64,000 nt of DNA from Natronorubrum halophilum (lineage in GTDB: Archaea > Halobacteriota > Halobacteria > Halobacteriales > Natrialbaceae). The stretch covers positions 62,001 through 126,000 of the forward strand of contig NZ_QQTY01000001.1 of the NCBI RefSeq assembly GCF_003670115.1, given 5' to 3'. The notes under the pieces are model-generated. The model ran no database searches and was not told the origin of the DNA. It worked only from the letters and a program-made list of their open reading frames with translations. Position numbers and translations under genes: made by a program. Shown one piece after another: positions 37,911 to 46,670 of the stretch. Each line of letters begins with the position of its first letter. The first letter of the stretch is position 1.

Positions 37911-37917
37911 ATTATCA
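37911..37917 (-). promoter_or_regulatory. TATA-like box of the small membrane protein gene
   Basis: Minus-strand TGATAAT, 27 bases before ATG 37887. Confidence 0.4.
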
Positions 37918-38015
37918 ATCATGCGGTCCCTCATCGGTTCCGATAGCTCCGCCTCGGCCGAAGTCGGTGGGTCCATCCCGCACGTTTATCTACGCCGCTC
38001 CGGTACCCTCTCACG

Positions 38016-38237
38016 ATGACAACCCGTCCGCCGGCCCGATCGTCCAGTTTCAGTAATCAGCTCTGGATCTGGCTGCTCGCGCTGTCGACCGCGATGTTGC
38101 TGTTGCTCGGCTGGTCGTTTCTGTATCTCGAGCCGGGAACGGCCTCGTACGTGATCGGGCAGGTCGGCGCGATCGTGCTGGTCGTCACGATACTCGGCGC
38201 GTTCGTGGCGCTGCGATCGGACTGGGAACCGTTCTGA
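38016..38237 (+). CDS. Small two-helix membrane protein
   Basis: A 73-residue protein with a short basic N-terminus and two hydrophobic helices (about 16-37 and 45-65). No family recognised. A TTTATC box (37985-37990) is 28 bases before the start codon, which supports a real transcript. It is divergent from the other small membrane protein and convergent with the OppF gene. Confidence 0.55.
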   Translation: MTTRPPARSSSFSNQLWIWLLALSTAMLLLLGWSFLYLEPGTASYVIGQVGAIVLVVTILGAFVALRSDWEPF

Positions 38238-38274
38238 ACCGAATCGCGGAAAGTCGGGATCTCGATCGGATCGA

Positions 38275-39441
38275 TCAGGAAGAGGCTTCGTTGGTTGCGG
38301 AGGCGTCGTCGACCGTCGACTCTACGGGCTCGTCGTCGGAGATCTCCTCGCTCCGCCAGTACTCGTGGTCTTCGACCTCGCGGAAACACTTCGTCCGGTG
38401 GGGTTCGTCGCTATCGCTCTCGTAGAGCGCCGGCGACTGCTGGCGGCAGGTCTCTCGGGCCTCCGGACAGCGGGTGTGGAACCGACAGCCCGCCGGCGGG
38501 TTGGTCGCGTCCGGGATGTCGATCTTCCTGACGGGCGGGGACTCGCGCATCGCCTGTTCGGCTTGCTCGGGATCGAGTTTCGGCGTCGCCCACTGGAGCA
38601 CCTTGGTGTAGGGGTGTTGCGGGTTGTTGATGATCTCGTCGGCCGTGCCGATCTCGACGATCTCGCCGAGGTACATCACCGCGATCTTGCCGCCGGATTT
38701 CCCGGCCAGGTAGCGGGCGTTCGCGAGGTCGTGGCTGATGAAGACGAACGAGGTGTCGAAGATTTCCTGCATCTCGAGGAAGAGATCCATCACGCCGATT
38801 CGAAGCGAGACGTCGAGCGCGCTGACCGCCTCGTCGGCGAGGATGACCTCCGGTTCGACGAGCAGCGCACGGATGAGCGCGACGCGCTGTTGTTCGCCGC
38901 CGGAGAGCTGGTGGACGTACCGCTCCGCGTAGTCCTCCGGCGGGCTGACCCCCGTCCGTTTCAGCATCGAGAGGATGCGCCCGCGCCGTTCCGCGTAGTT
39001 GAGGTGGGGATGCCAGCGCTTCAGCGGCACCTCGAGGTTCTCGAGGACGGACCGGTACGGATTGAGCGCGGAGCCGGGGTCCTGGTGGATGATCTGGAGC
39101 GAGCGGCGGATCTCCTCGAAGGTGATGCCGTCGTCGTCGCCGTCGCGGACCTCCCAGATGTCGTGGCCGCGGTACTTCACCGAGCCGCGGGTCGGTCGGG
39201 TGAGGCCGACCATCGTCTTTCCGAGCGTCGTCTTCCCGCAGCCGCTCTCGCCAACGAGCGCGAGCACGTCGTTCTCGCCCAGATCCAGATCGACGTTGTC
39301 GACGGCTCTGACGGTCGGGTCCGTTTCCAGCCCGATTCTGTCACGAAGCCACGACGGCGCGACCGAGTGCATCAGCGACGAGTCCTCGAAGTGCACCTCG
39401 AGATCACGGATCGAAACCACCGGCTGCTCGTCGCGGCTCAT
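38275..39441 (-). CDS. Opp-type ABC transporter ATP-binding protein (OppF-like)
   Basis: A 388-residue ATPase with Walker A GESGCGKTT (64-72), signature LSGGEQQRV and Walker B ILADEAVSALD. The C-terminal extension has the oligopeptide-transporter cysteine motif (GCRFHTRCPEARETC) expected to bind a 4Fe-4S cluster. It overlaps the OppD gene by four bases. With the fused OppBC permease and the OppA-like lipoprotein it would form one importer. In this island an oligosaccharide is a more likely cargo than a peptide, as known for Opp-type xylo-oligosaccharide importers in Thermotoga. Confidence 0.92.
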   Translation of the reverse strand: MSRDEQPVVSIRDLEVHFEDSSLMHSVAPSWLRDRIGLETDPTVRAVDNVDLDLGENDVLALVGESGCGKTTLGKTMVGLTRPTRGSVKYRGHDIWEVRDGDDDGITFEEIRRSLQIIHQDPGSALNPYRSVLENLEVPLKRWHPHLNYAERRGRILSMLKRTGVSPPEDYAERYVHQLSGGEQQRVALIRALLVEPEVILADEAVSALDVSLRIGVMDLFLEMQEIFDTSFVFISHDLANARYLAGKSGGKIAVMYLGEIVEIGTADEIINNPQHPYTKVLQWATPKLDPEQAEQAMRESPPVRKIDIPDATNPPAGCRFHTRCPEARETCRQQSPALYESDSDEPHRTKCFREVEDHEYWRSEEISDDEPVESTVDDASATNEASS

Positions 39442-40499
39442 TCCTCCTCACCTCCGAACGCGAGCGAAACGGCTTCGTCCGCGTTCTTCCAGTAGTGACA
39501 GCGCACCTCGTGGGCGTCCGAGACTTGCTCGAACGCCGGGTCGTCGACCTCGCACTTTCCGTCGCCGAGCGGACACCGCGGGTGGTACGAACAGCCCGGC
39601 GGGTGGCTGACCGGGTCGGGGCTCTCGCCCTCGATCGGTCGCATCTCCTCGAGCGAGATGTCCAGGTTCGGCGTGGATTTGAGCAGCGCTCGCGTGTACG
39701 GGTGGGAGGCGTTCCCGAGGATCTCGGTCGCTTCGCCGACCTCGACGAACTCGAAGGCGTAGAGGACGGCCAGCCGGTCGGCGAAGCCGGAGACGATCGG
39801 GAGGTCGTGGCTGATGAACACGAGCGTGAGGTCGTACTTGTCCTTGATGTCGTACAACAGGTTGAGGATCGATCGCTGCATCAGGAGGTCGAGCGCGGCC
39901 GTCGGCTCGTCCATGACGAGCACCTCCGGCTCCAGGATCAGGCTCAGCGCGATCAGCGCCCGTTGCTTCTGCCCGCCGGAAAGCTCGTGGGGGAACGAGG
40001 AGAGCATTCGATCCGAATCGAGGTGCAGGTCGACGAACAGCTGTCGAGCGCGCTCGAGTCCCTTCGCTTCGTCCCAGCCGTGGGCGTCGAGGGTCTCCTC
40101 GAAGTGTTCGCCGATGCTCATCGTCGGATTGAACGCGCTCATCGCCCCCTGGAACACCATCGAAATGTCCTCCCAGCGCACCTCGCGAAGCTCCCAGGGC
40201 TGGAGACCCAGAAGGTCTATCGGTCCCCCGTCCGCCGGGTAGTACGTGATCTCCCCGGTCAGGATGCCGGGGTCGACGACGGCGTCGAGCAGCGCGTCGG
40301 CGAACATCGACTTCCCGCTGCCGCTCTCGCCGACGACCCCGAGCGTTTCGCCCCGATAGATGTCCATGGTAACGTCGTTGAGCACCTTCGACGTTCCCTT
40401 GTCCATGTCGAAGCGGACGTTCGCGTTTCGAACCGTGATGATCGGGTCGTCCGAGACTCGGCGATTCGTCCTCGCCGACTTCGCTGTGTTACTTGACAT
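39438..40499 (-). CDS. Opp-type ABC transporter ATP-binding protein (OppD-like)
   Basis: A 353-residue ATPase with Walker A GESGSGKS (57-64), signature LSGGQKQRA, Walker B LVMDEPTAALD and the C-terminal motif GCSYHPRCPLGDGKC. It is the first gene of the OppD-OppF pair, which is translationally coupled. An AT-rich TATATATA stretch at about 40604-40613 suggests a transcript start some 80 bases upstream of the codon, so this message may have a leader. Confidence 0.92.
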   Translation of the reverse strand: MSSNTAKSARTNRRVSDDPIITVRNANVRFDMDKGTSKVLNDVTMDIYRGETLGVVGESGSGKSMFADALLDAVVDPGILTGEITYYPADGGPIDLLGLQPWELREVRWEDISMVFQGAMSAFNPTMSIGEHFEETLDAHGWDEAKGLERARQLFVDLHLDSDRMLSSFPHELSGGQKQRALIALSLILEPEVLVMDEPTAALDLLMQRSILNLLYDIKDKYDLTLVFISHDLPIVSGFADRLAVLYAFEFVEVGEATEILGNASHPYTRALLKSTPNLDISLEEMRPIEGESPDPVSHPPGCSYHPRCPLGDGKCEVDDPAFEQVSDAHEVRCHYWKNADEAVSLAFGGEEE

Positions 40500-40731
40500 C
40501 TGTGGTCACTCCGTGCGGTCCGCTCGTTCGATCGCAACACCTGGCAATGAGACTCAGTGAACCGAACACACGTGGCATCGAATCACACGTTCGGGCTTGC
40601 AATATATATATCATTTCATCACGAAAACGCCTCTCGTCGCGACTAACCGGGACGATGAACGGTGATTCCATCGTCCACGCGTCGTTCGCCGTGCGTTCCC
40701 GGGCCGTCCGTCGACGCCGTAATCGACGTGA

Positions 40732-40737
40732 TTTATA
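40732..40737 (+). promoter_or_regulatory. TATA box of the xylose dehydrogenase gene
   Basis: TTTATA is centred about 28 bases before ATG 40762. Confidence 0.6.
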
Positions 40738-40761
40738 GTCGTGAGTCGGGAATCCCCGCGT

Positions 40762-41841
40762 ATGGAACCCGTAGACTTCAGCGAGTACCTCGAGTCGTTC
40801 ACGCACCGCGAGTGGCAGGAATCGACGGCCGACGACGGTCCCGTTCGGTTCGCCCTGATCGGCCTCGGCTGGTGGACCACCGACAGGGCGATGCCAGCGA
40901 TCGAGGACTCGACACTCTGTGAGACGACCGTCGTCGTCAGCCGGTCGAAAGAAAAGGCGGATCGGGTCGCGACCGACCACGAGTCGGTCGAGGTCGGTCT
41001 CTCGTCCGAGGAGTTCCACGACGGGGCCGCCACCGACGCCTACGACGCGGTCTACGTCTGCACGCCCAACGCTCGCCACCTCGAGTTCGTCGAGAGCGCG
41101 GCGGCACACGGCAAGGCGATCCTGTGCGAGAAGCCGATGGAGGCGACTCTCGAGCGGGCACGGCGGCTCGCGGACGCCTGCGAATCCGCGGACGTAACGG
41201 CGATGATCGCCTACCGAATGCACACGGAGCCCGCGGTCAGACGCGCGAGAGAACTCGTCCGGGTCGGGGCGATCGGCGAGCCGCGATTCGTCCACGGCTC
41301 GATGTCCCAGTCCATCACCGGCTGGGGCCGCGACCAGTGGCGACTGGACGGCGACCTCGTCGGCTACGGGGCGAGCGTCTCGGATCTCGGCATCTACCCG
41401 ATCAACACGACGCGCTTCATCCTCGACCGCGAGCCGGTGGCCGTCCAGTCGATGATGGACTCGACTCACGACTATTTCGACGACGTGCCGGACGAGGTCG
41501 CCGCCTTCACCGTCGAACTCGAGGGCGGGGTGTACGCGAGCTGTACGGCGAGCCAGCACTCGAAACTGGACAGCTTCCTCGAGATCGTTGGCAGCGAGGG
41601 AACCGTCACGATCGAGCCGGCGTTCCACATGGAGAGCGGGCTCACCGCGTCGATCGGGAAGACGACCGTCGACGTGGAGACGCCGCAGGTCGATCAGATG
41701 GAAGAAGAGTTCGACTACTTCGCCGATCGTCTCCTCGCCGGGCGGGAGCCGGTGGCGACGCCCGACCACGGCCTCGTCGACATGCGAACGCTCGAGTCGA
41801 TCTACGACGCGGCCGAGCGAGACGAGACCGTTTCGATCTGA
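40762..41841 (+). CDS. xacA: D-xylose 1-dehydrogenase (NADP+), Gfo/Idh/MocA family
   Basis: A 359-residue protein very like the haloarchaeal D-xylose dehydrogenases of Haloarcula and Haloferax. Shared features are the N-terminal REWQE segment, the Rossmann stretch VRFALIGLGWWTT (28-40), S60-R61 where NADP phosphate binds, EEFHDGAA, EKP at 123-125, YRMHTEPAVRRA, and QMEEEFDYFA near the C-terminus. It oxidises D-xylose (and L-arabinose more weakly) to the lactone, the first step of the oxidative pentose route. Single gene with its own TATA box, followed by the OppA-like lipoprotein gene in the same direction. Confidence 0.9.
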   Translation: MEPVDFSEYLESFTHREWQESTADDGPVRFALIGLGWWTTDRAMPAIEDSTLCETTVVVSRSKEKADRVATDHESVEVGLSSEEFHDGAATDAYDAVYVCTPNARHLEFVESAAAHGKAILCEKPMEATLERARRLADACESADVTAMIAYRMHTEPAVRRARELVRVGAIGEPRFVHGSMSQSITGWGRDQWRLDGDLVGYGASVSDLGIYPINTTRFILDREPVAVQSMMDSTHDYFDDVPDEVAAFTVELEGGVYASCTASQHSKLDSFLEIVGSEGTVTIEPAFHMESGLTASIGKTTVDVETPQVDQMEEEFDYFADRLLAGREPVATPDHGLVDMRTLESIYDAAERDETVSI

Positions 41842-41931
41842 CCGGTCTGTCGGCGGACGACCAAACGCGGACTGCCCCAGATCCACCGATCGGTAATCCG
41901 TACCCCGGGTGTGGGATGGTATCCCGAAACA

Positions 41932-41937
41932 TTTATG
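41932..41937 (+). promoter_or_regulatory. TATA box of the OppA-like gene
   Basis: TTTATG about 29 bases before ATG 41963. Confidence 0.55.
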
Positions 41938-41962
41938 ATGTATGATAATACATATCACGTCG

Positions 41963-43780
41963 ATGCCAGTGAAGAACCATCGCCAGGAGTATCTGTCACG
42001 CCGACGGGTTCTGGCTGCGACCGGTGTAACGGGTGCAGCAGCACTCGCGGGCTGTTTCGGTGAGGACGACGACGCGTCGGACCTGCTGGGCGGGGATTTC
42101 GACGAAGTCGACATCGATTACCCCGAAGACTACGAAGACGAGATGAACCAAGCCGTTCCGTCGGGTGCCGTCAACCCGTTCAACGGCGAGTACATCTTCA
42201 ACCCCTACCACCACTCGTGGAACTCGGGAGACGCCCAGGAGACGATGTGCGAGTACCTCGCCGTCTACAATACGGAAGACGGCGAGTTCATCCCGCGCGT
42301 CGCCGAGAACTGGGAAATCGACGATGAAACGCGCCTCACGACGGTCGAGATCAGCGACGAGTACGGCTGGTCCGACGGCACCCCCGTCACCGCCGGCGAC
42401 TTCGTGACCGCGCTCAAGCTTCAGGCGTACATGCAGATGGGGCTCGAGAAGTACGTCGACCCCGAGGACGGTATTCGGCTCGTCGACGACCACACGTTCG
42501 AGATCGAACCGCGGGAGGACTACGTCGGTCTCGAGGAGGAACTCTGGTTGAACCAGTGGATCGAGACGCTCCTCGATGTCTCCGAGACGCAGTTCGGTCC
42601 CGTCGTCGGGGAGTTCGAGAACGCGGAGTCCGACGACGAGATCGAAGACGTCCAGCGAGACCTCGTCTCGCTCGAGCCCTACTGGGATCAGATCCTGGTG
42701 TCGGGTCCGTTCGCGTTCGTCGAGGCGAACGAGCAGTACGCCGACCAGGTACCCAATCAGCACCACCCGATCGCACAGGATTTTGACTTCTACCTCCGTC
42801 ACGGCATGTTCGAGGGCGAACAGGGCCTGAAGGCGGGCGAAGTCGACTGGGAACACAACGATCCGACCATCGAGGGGCTCCCCGACAAGTACGGCGAGCC
42901 GCCGGTGTCGTTTTCCGGCCAGACGTTTGCGATCATCTTCGGCAGGGACGACGAGTACATCCGGGACTACCCGGCGGTTCGGAAGGCGCTCGCCTACGCC
43001 GTCGACATGGAACACCTCGTCAGCGTCGCCACCCCGGAGACGCCGGTCGACGAGTACTCCGCCGGAATCGATATCGGCTACATCGAGCACTTCGTCGAGG
43101 AGGACGTGCTGGACGCGATGCCCAACTACGCGCCGCAGGACATCGACACCGCGCAGGCGCTGCTCGAGGACGTCGGCTTCAGCTACGACGACGGCGCGTG
43201 GTACACGCCCGACGACGACGAGTGGACGCTGCACTTCCCCGTCGGCGACTGGTTCAGAACGGCGTCCCAGATCGTCTCCGACAACCTCTCCGAGTTCGGC
43301 ATCGACATGGATCACTACGTCAGCGAGATGCCGACCTGGCAGTCCGAACACGAGGCCAACCTCGACTACGATCTGACCGTCCACCTGAACTACGGGATGG
43401 CCCGCCAGTACCACGCCCACGCCGATCTGTACGAGGAGATGTACAACCCCGATCGGGGGATCCTCACCGAACGGAACCTCTTCGGCGAGGAAGTCGAGGT
43501 TCCTGAAGTCGGCAACCCGGACGGCGACACGGTGACGATCAGCATCCCCGACGCGCTCGACGGACTCGCGACGGCGAACGACGAGGACGAAGCGATGGAG
43601 CACGCGACCCAACTCGCGTGGGCGCACAACCAGCTCTTGCCCGCCGCGATGGTCCACCCGTGGAGCGAACACTACTGGGTGAACGCCGGCGACTGGGACT
43701 TCGACCTCGAGTCGGACGCCTGGCTCACCTCGAACCGGATCACGCACTACCTGCTCGAGCACGGCCTGTCGCCGCAGTAG
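41963..43780 (+). CDS. Opp/Dpp-type solute-binding lipoprotein (OppA-like)
   Basis: A 605-residue family 5 solute-binding protein. The signal has an RRR cluster at 13-15 (SRRRVLAAT) and a lipobox LAGC with C31, so it is a twin-arginine-exported lipoprotein. It is the natural partner of the fused OppBC permease and the OppD/OppF ATPases, which lie on the other strand up to 15 kb away. The gene follows xacA, so a xylo-oligosaccharide or other sugar is the likely ligand. I chose ATG 41963 over one at 41942 because of the TATA spacing and a more normal signal. Confidence 0.9.
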   Translation: MPVKNHRQEYLSRRRVLAATGVTGAAALAGCFGEDDDASDLLGGDFDEVDIDYPEDYEDEMNQAVPSGAVNPFNGEYIFNPYHHSWNSGDAQETMCEYLAVYNTEDGEFIPRVAENWEIDDETRLTTVEISDEYGWSDGTPVTAGDFVTALKLQAYMQMGLEKYVDPEDGIRLVDDHTFEIEPREDYVGLEEELWLNQWIETLLDVSETQFGPVVGEFENAESDDEIEDVQRDLVSLEPYWDQILVSGPFAFVEANEQYADQVPNQHHPIAQDFDFYLRHGMFEGEQGLKAGEVDWEHNDPTIEGLPDKYGEPPVSFSGQTFAIIFGRDDEYIRDYPAVRKALAYAVDMEHLVSVATPETPVDEYSAGIDIGYIEHFVEEDVLDAMPNYAPQDIDTAQALLEDVGFSYDDGAWYTPDDDEWTLHFPVGDWFRTASQIVSDNLSEFGIDMDHYVSEMPTWQSEHEANLDYDLTVHLNYGMARQYHAHADLYEEMYNPDRGILTERNLFGEEVEVPEVGNPDGDTVTISIPDALDGLATANDEDEAMEHATQLAWAHNQLLPAAMVHPWSEHYWVNAGDWDFDLESDAWLTSNRITHYLLEHGLSPQ

Positions 43781-44014
43781 TCGTTCGTCCGCACAGTCGC
43801 CGACCGCCTCGAGTCGATCCGACAGATTCGTTTTCGACGACTGATCAGTACCCGATACGGTGCCTATCGCGGCGCTGTAACCCGGACCGATCGACGATCG
43901 TTCTCCTCATAACGGTGCCCGTCGTCGAGCGCTACTCGGTGCTCGACTCACGCTCGCGAAATCGTGAACGGACCGACCGCCGCAATCCACGATCCGAGAA
44001 GCGGACTCGCCCGG

Positions 44015-44381
44015 TCAGACTTCGACGACTGTGTTCGAGAGCGTTCCGACCCCCTCGGGGTCGATTCCGACCTCGTCGCCTTCGTGGAGCGCGAACCCCT
44101 GCTCGGGGACCAGCGACGCCCCGGGCAGGAGAACTGAGACATCCGGAACGGCGTTGTGCATGACATAACAGCCGACCAGTTCCTCGACGGAGCGCCCCAT
44201 CTTGCTCGTGCTCGTCGACTCGTCGTACGAGACGTCGTCACCGCTGCTGCCGACCCCCTCGTCCGGACCGACGGTCCGATCCGGTGTTGCCTTGAAGAAC
44301 ACCTCCGGACGATCGCTCTCGTAGACGTCGAGGTACGTGTCCGGCATGGAGCTCACAGCTTTGCGCGCCTCCTCGCTGATG
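44015..44381 (-). pseudogene. Internally deleted FAH-family (XacE-like) dehydratase pseudogene
   Basis: A decayed copy of the intact gene at 63.1-63.95 kb. It matches protein residues of about 90-134 (SSMPDxYLDVYESDRPEVFF) and then jumps to about 217-290 (YDEST...LSNTVVEV). The first 90 residues and an internal block of about 82 are missing, including metal ligands E145, E147 and D165. The frame stays open after the deletion. DNA similarity is high and ends sharply at 44381. It sits 80 bases upstream of the xacF-like gene, its expected pathway partner. Confidence 0.9.
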
Positions 44382-44433
44382 TGGTTAGTCTCGATAGTCT
44401 CGATGCGGAGATTCCTGTGTCGATCACAAGAAT

Positions 44434-44440
44434 TCTATAT
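44434..44440 (+). promoter_or_regulatory. TATA box of the xacF-like gene
   Basis: TCTATAT is about 25 bases before the GTG start at 44462. Confidence 0.55.
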
Positions 44441-44461
44441 CCGGTCCACCATGTCTCCGTT

Positions 44462-45910
44462 GTGACCGCACGCTACCAGAACTACGTGAGCGGAGAATGG
44501 ACCGAGTCCGAAACGAACGAGACGTTCGAAACGACCGATCCGGCCGCGCCGGCGGAAGTCGTCGCCGAGTATCAACGCTCGAGCGCCGACGACGCGAACG
44601 CCGCCGTCGAAGCCGCCGCGGCCGCACAGGACGAGTGGGCGGAGACACCCGCGCCCGAACGCGGTGCGATTTTGCGCAAGGCGGCCTCGATCTTGGCCGA
44701 CCGGAAAGACGAACTCACCGAGCTCCTCACGCAAGAGGAGGGCAAGACCCACGCCGAAGCCGGCGGTGAGGTCCAACGGGCCATCGACATCTTCTACTAC
44801 TACGCGGAGAAGACGCGCGACCTCGGCGGGTCGGTAAAGTCCGCGAGCGGACCGCGAACGAACCTCTACACCGTCAACGAACCGGTCGGCGTCACCGCGC
44901 TGATCACGCCGTGGAACTACCCGATCGCCATCCCGGCCTGGAAGCTCGCACCCGCACTCGCCACCGGAAACGCGGTCGTCCTCAACCCGGCCTCGGTCGC
45001 TCCCGGCGTCGCCATCGAACTCTTCGATGCGCTCGACGAAGCGGGACTCCCCGACGGCGCGGCGAACGTCGTCACCGGTCCCGGCAGCACCGTCGGCGAC
45101 GCGATCATCACCCACGAAGCCGTCGACGCCGTCTCCTTTACCGGCTCCGGTCAGGTCGGTCACATGGTCTACGACAAGGCAACCGACGACGGCAAGCGCG
45201 TCCAGACCGAACTCGGCGGGAAGAACCCGACCGTCGTCTCCGACAGCGCCGACGTCGAGGAGGCGGCCGAGATCGTCGCTTCGGGCGCGTTCGGCGTCAC
45301 CGGTCAGGCCTGTACCGCCTGCTCTCGAGCGATCGTCCACACCGACGTCTACGACGAGTTCGTCGACGCGGTCGTCGCGGAGGCCGAGTCGATCGAGATC
45401 GGCCCCGGCGACGAGTACGACATGGGGCCCCAGGTCACCGAGAGCGAACTCGAGGGCACGCTCGAGTACATCGAGATCGCCGAGGAGGAGGGCGCGACGC
45501 TCGCGACGGGTGGCGGCCAACCCGAGGGCGAGCGCTTCGGCGACGGCTACTACGTCGAACCGACGGTCTTTACCGACGTCGACAACGATTTCCGACTCGC
45601 ACAGGAGGAGGTGTTCGGACCCGTCCTTGCCGTGATCGAAGTCGAGAACTACGAGGACGGCCTCGAGACGGCCAACGACGTCGACTTCGGACTCTCGGCG
45701 AGTATCGTCACGGACGATCACACTGAGGCCGAGCGGTTCGTCCGCGAGGTCGAAGCCGGTGTCGCCAAGGTCAACGCGAAGACGACCGGTCTCGAGTTGC
45801 ACGTGCCCTTCGGCGGGTTCAAGCAGTCCTCGAGCGAGACCTGGCGCGAGCAGGGTGACGCCGGGATCGACTTCTACACGATCGAGAAGACGGTCTACGA
45901 CGGTTTCTGA
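44462..45910 (+). CDS. xacF: Alpha-ketoglutarate semialdehyde dehydrogenase-like aldehyde dehydrogenase
   Basis: A 482-residue NAD(P) aldehyde dehydrogenase, the length of Haloferax XacF. Catalytic residues are N152 (TPWNYP), E250 (ELGGKNP) and C284 (GQACTA). It would oxidise 2,5-dioxopentanoate to alpha-ketoglutarate, the last step of xylose and arabinose oxidation. The start is a GTG: the nearby ATG at 44450 is out of frame and soon stopped, and the GTG lies 22-28 bases after a TATA box. One oddity is N176 where the family has a conserved lysine (KPAS) that contacts the cofactor ribose. Confidence 0.85.
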   Translation: MTARYQNYVSGEWTESETNETFETTDPAAPAEVVAEYQRSSADDANAAVEAAAAAQDEWAETPAPERGAILRKAASILADRKDELTELLTQEEGKTHAEAGGEVQRAIDIFYYYAEKTRDLGGSVKSASGPRTNLYTVNEPVGVTALITPWNYPIAIPAWKLAPALATGNAVVLNPASVAPGVAIELFDALDEAGLPDGAANVVTGPGSTVGDAIITHEAVDAVSFTGSGQVGHMVYDKATDDGKRVQTELGGKNPTVVSDSADVEEAAEIVASGAFGVTGQACTACSRAIVHTDVYDEFVDAVVAEAESIEIGPGDEYDMGPQVTESELEGTLEYIEIAEEEGATLATGGGQPEGERFGDGYYVEPTVFTDVDNDFRLAQEEVFGPVLAVIEVENYEDGLETANDVDFGLSASIVTDDHTEAERFVREVEAGVAKVNAKTTGLELHVPFGGFKQSSSETWREQGDAGIDFYTIEKTVYDGF

Positions 45911-46670
45911 TAGCGACGACGACGAGCGGTAGAACCGCGGTCTTTTTTGGAGACGGTCACTCGCGAGCGAACGGTCCGTATACGATTCGAGGCCGGATCG
46001 ACACCGAACGGCCACCGAACCGGACGCGACGCGATCCGGGACAGCGGAAACGATGCGCGCTCAACGACGAAACGGGTGACCGCCGACCGCGGGCCGACGG
46101 TGTAGAAGCCACTCGCGGGTACGGGATCGATAGTAGCGCGAAACTCGATTCTCCATTACAGAATCTCCACCACCTCTTCAGAACATCGTATATGAAGCAC
46201 ACATTCTCCCACGGTACTCCTTCCCAAGAACGTGTTCTGTCAACGCACTCCCGAAAACGAGGTACGAAGCGCTACCGAGCCGGAGACGGTGCTCGAGGCG
46301 GACGGAAACCGGTCGCGATCCTCGAGTCGCCGCCGATTCCAGAGATATTTACAATAGTACAGGCGTAATTCCACGCGCCGAAAGGCGGTTGTTGCTCCCG
46401 AGGGCGAGCGATATCCATCCGGGGACTGAGTTCAGGGGACTGCCCGACTACAGAGAATCCGTATGAATTTTCCTTACCATATGTTCTGCGATAGTGAATG
46501 ATGTTCTCTGTGAGTGTGCGACCCGAGGGAGACGTTCGTCGGTCGAGTCGAATAGCGTAGCGCGCGAGCGTTTTTCCGCACGGGCGAAACGTATCGCTCG
46601 AGGGCACCGTCAGTACTCGATCGGTTCGCTCGGCCGGAGCGGTTCACCCGTCGGTGCCGAAACCCGCAGC
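45911..46670. other. Intergenic region between convergent genes
   Basis: About 760 bases between the xacF-like gene and the end of the XacGHIJK-like operon. It has AT-rich patches (46140-46220, 46450-46500) but no recognisable gene, repeat or RNA. Confidence 0.5.

Noticed and set aside
46272-46607. Minus-strand frame of about 110 codons between convergent genes
   Set aside because: Its composition is not haloarchaeal-protein-like (basic, arginine/serine-rich) and it has no promoter or family features.
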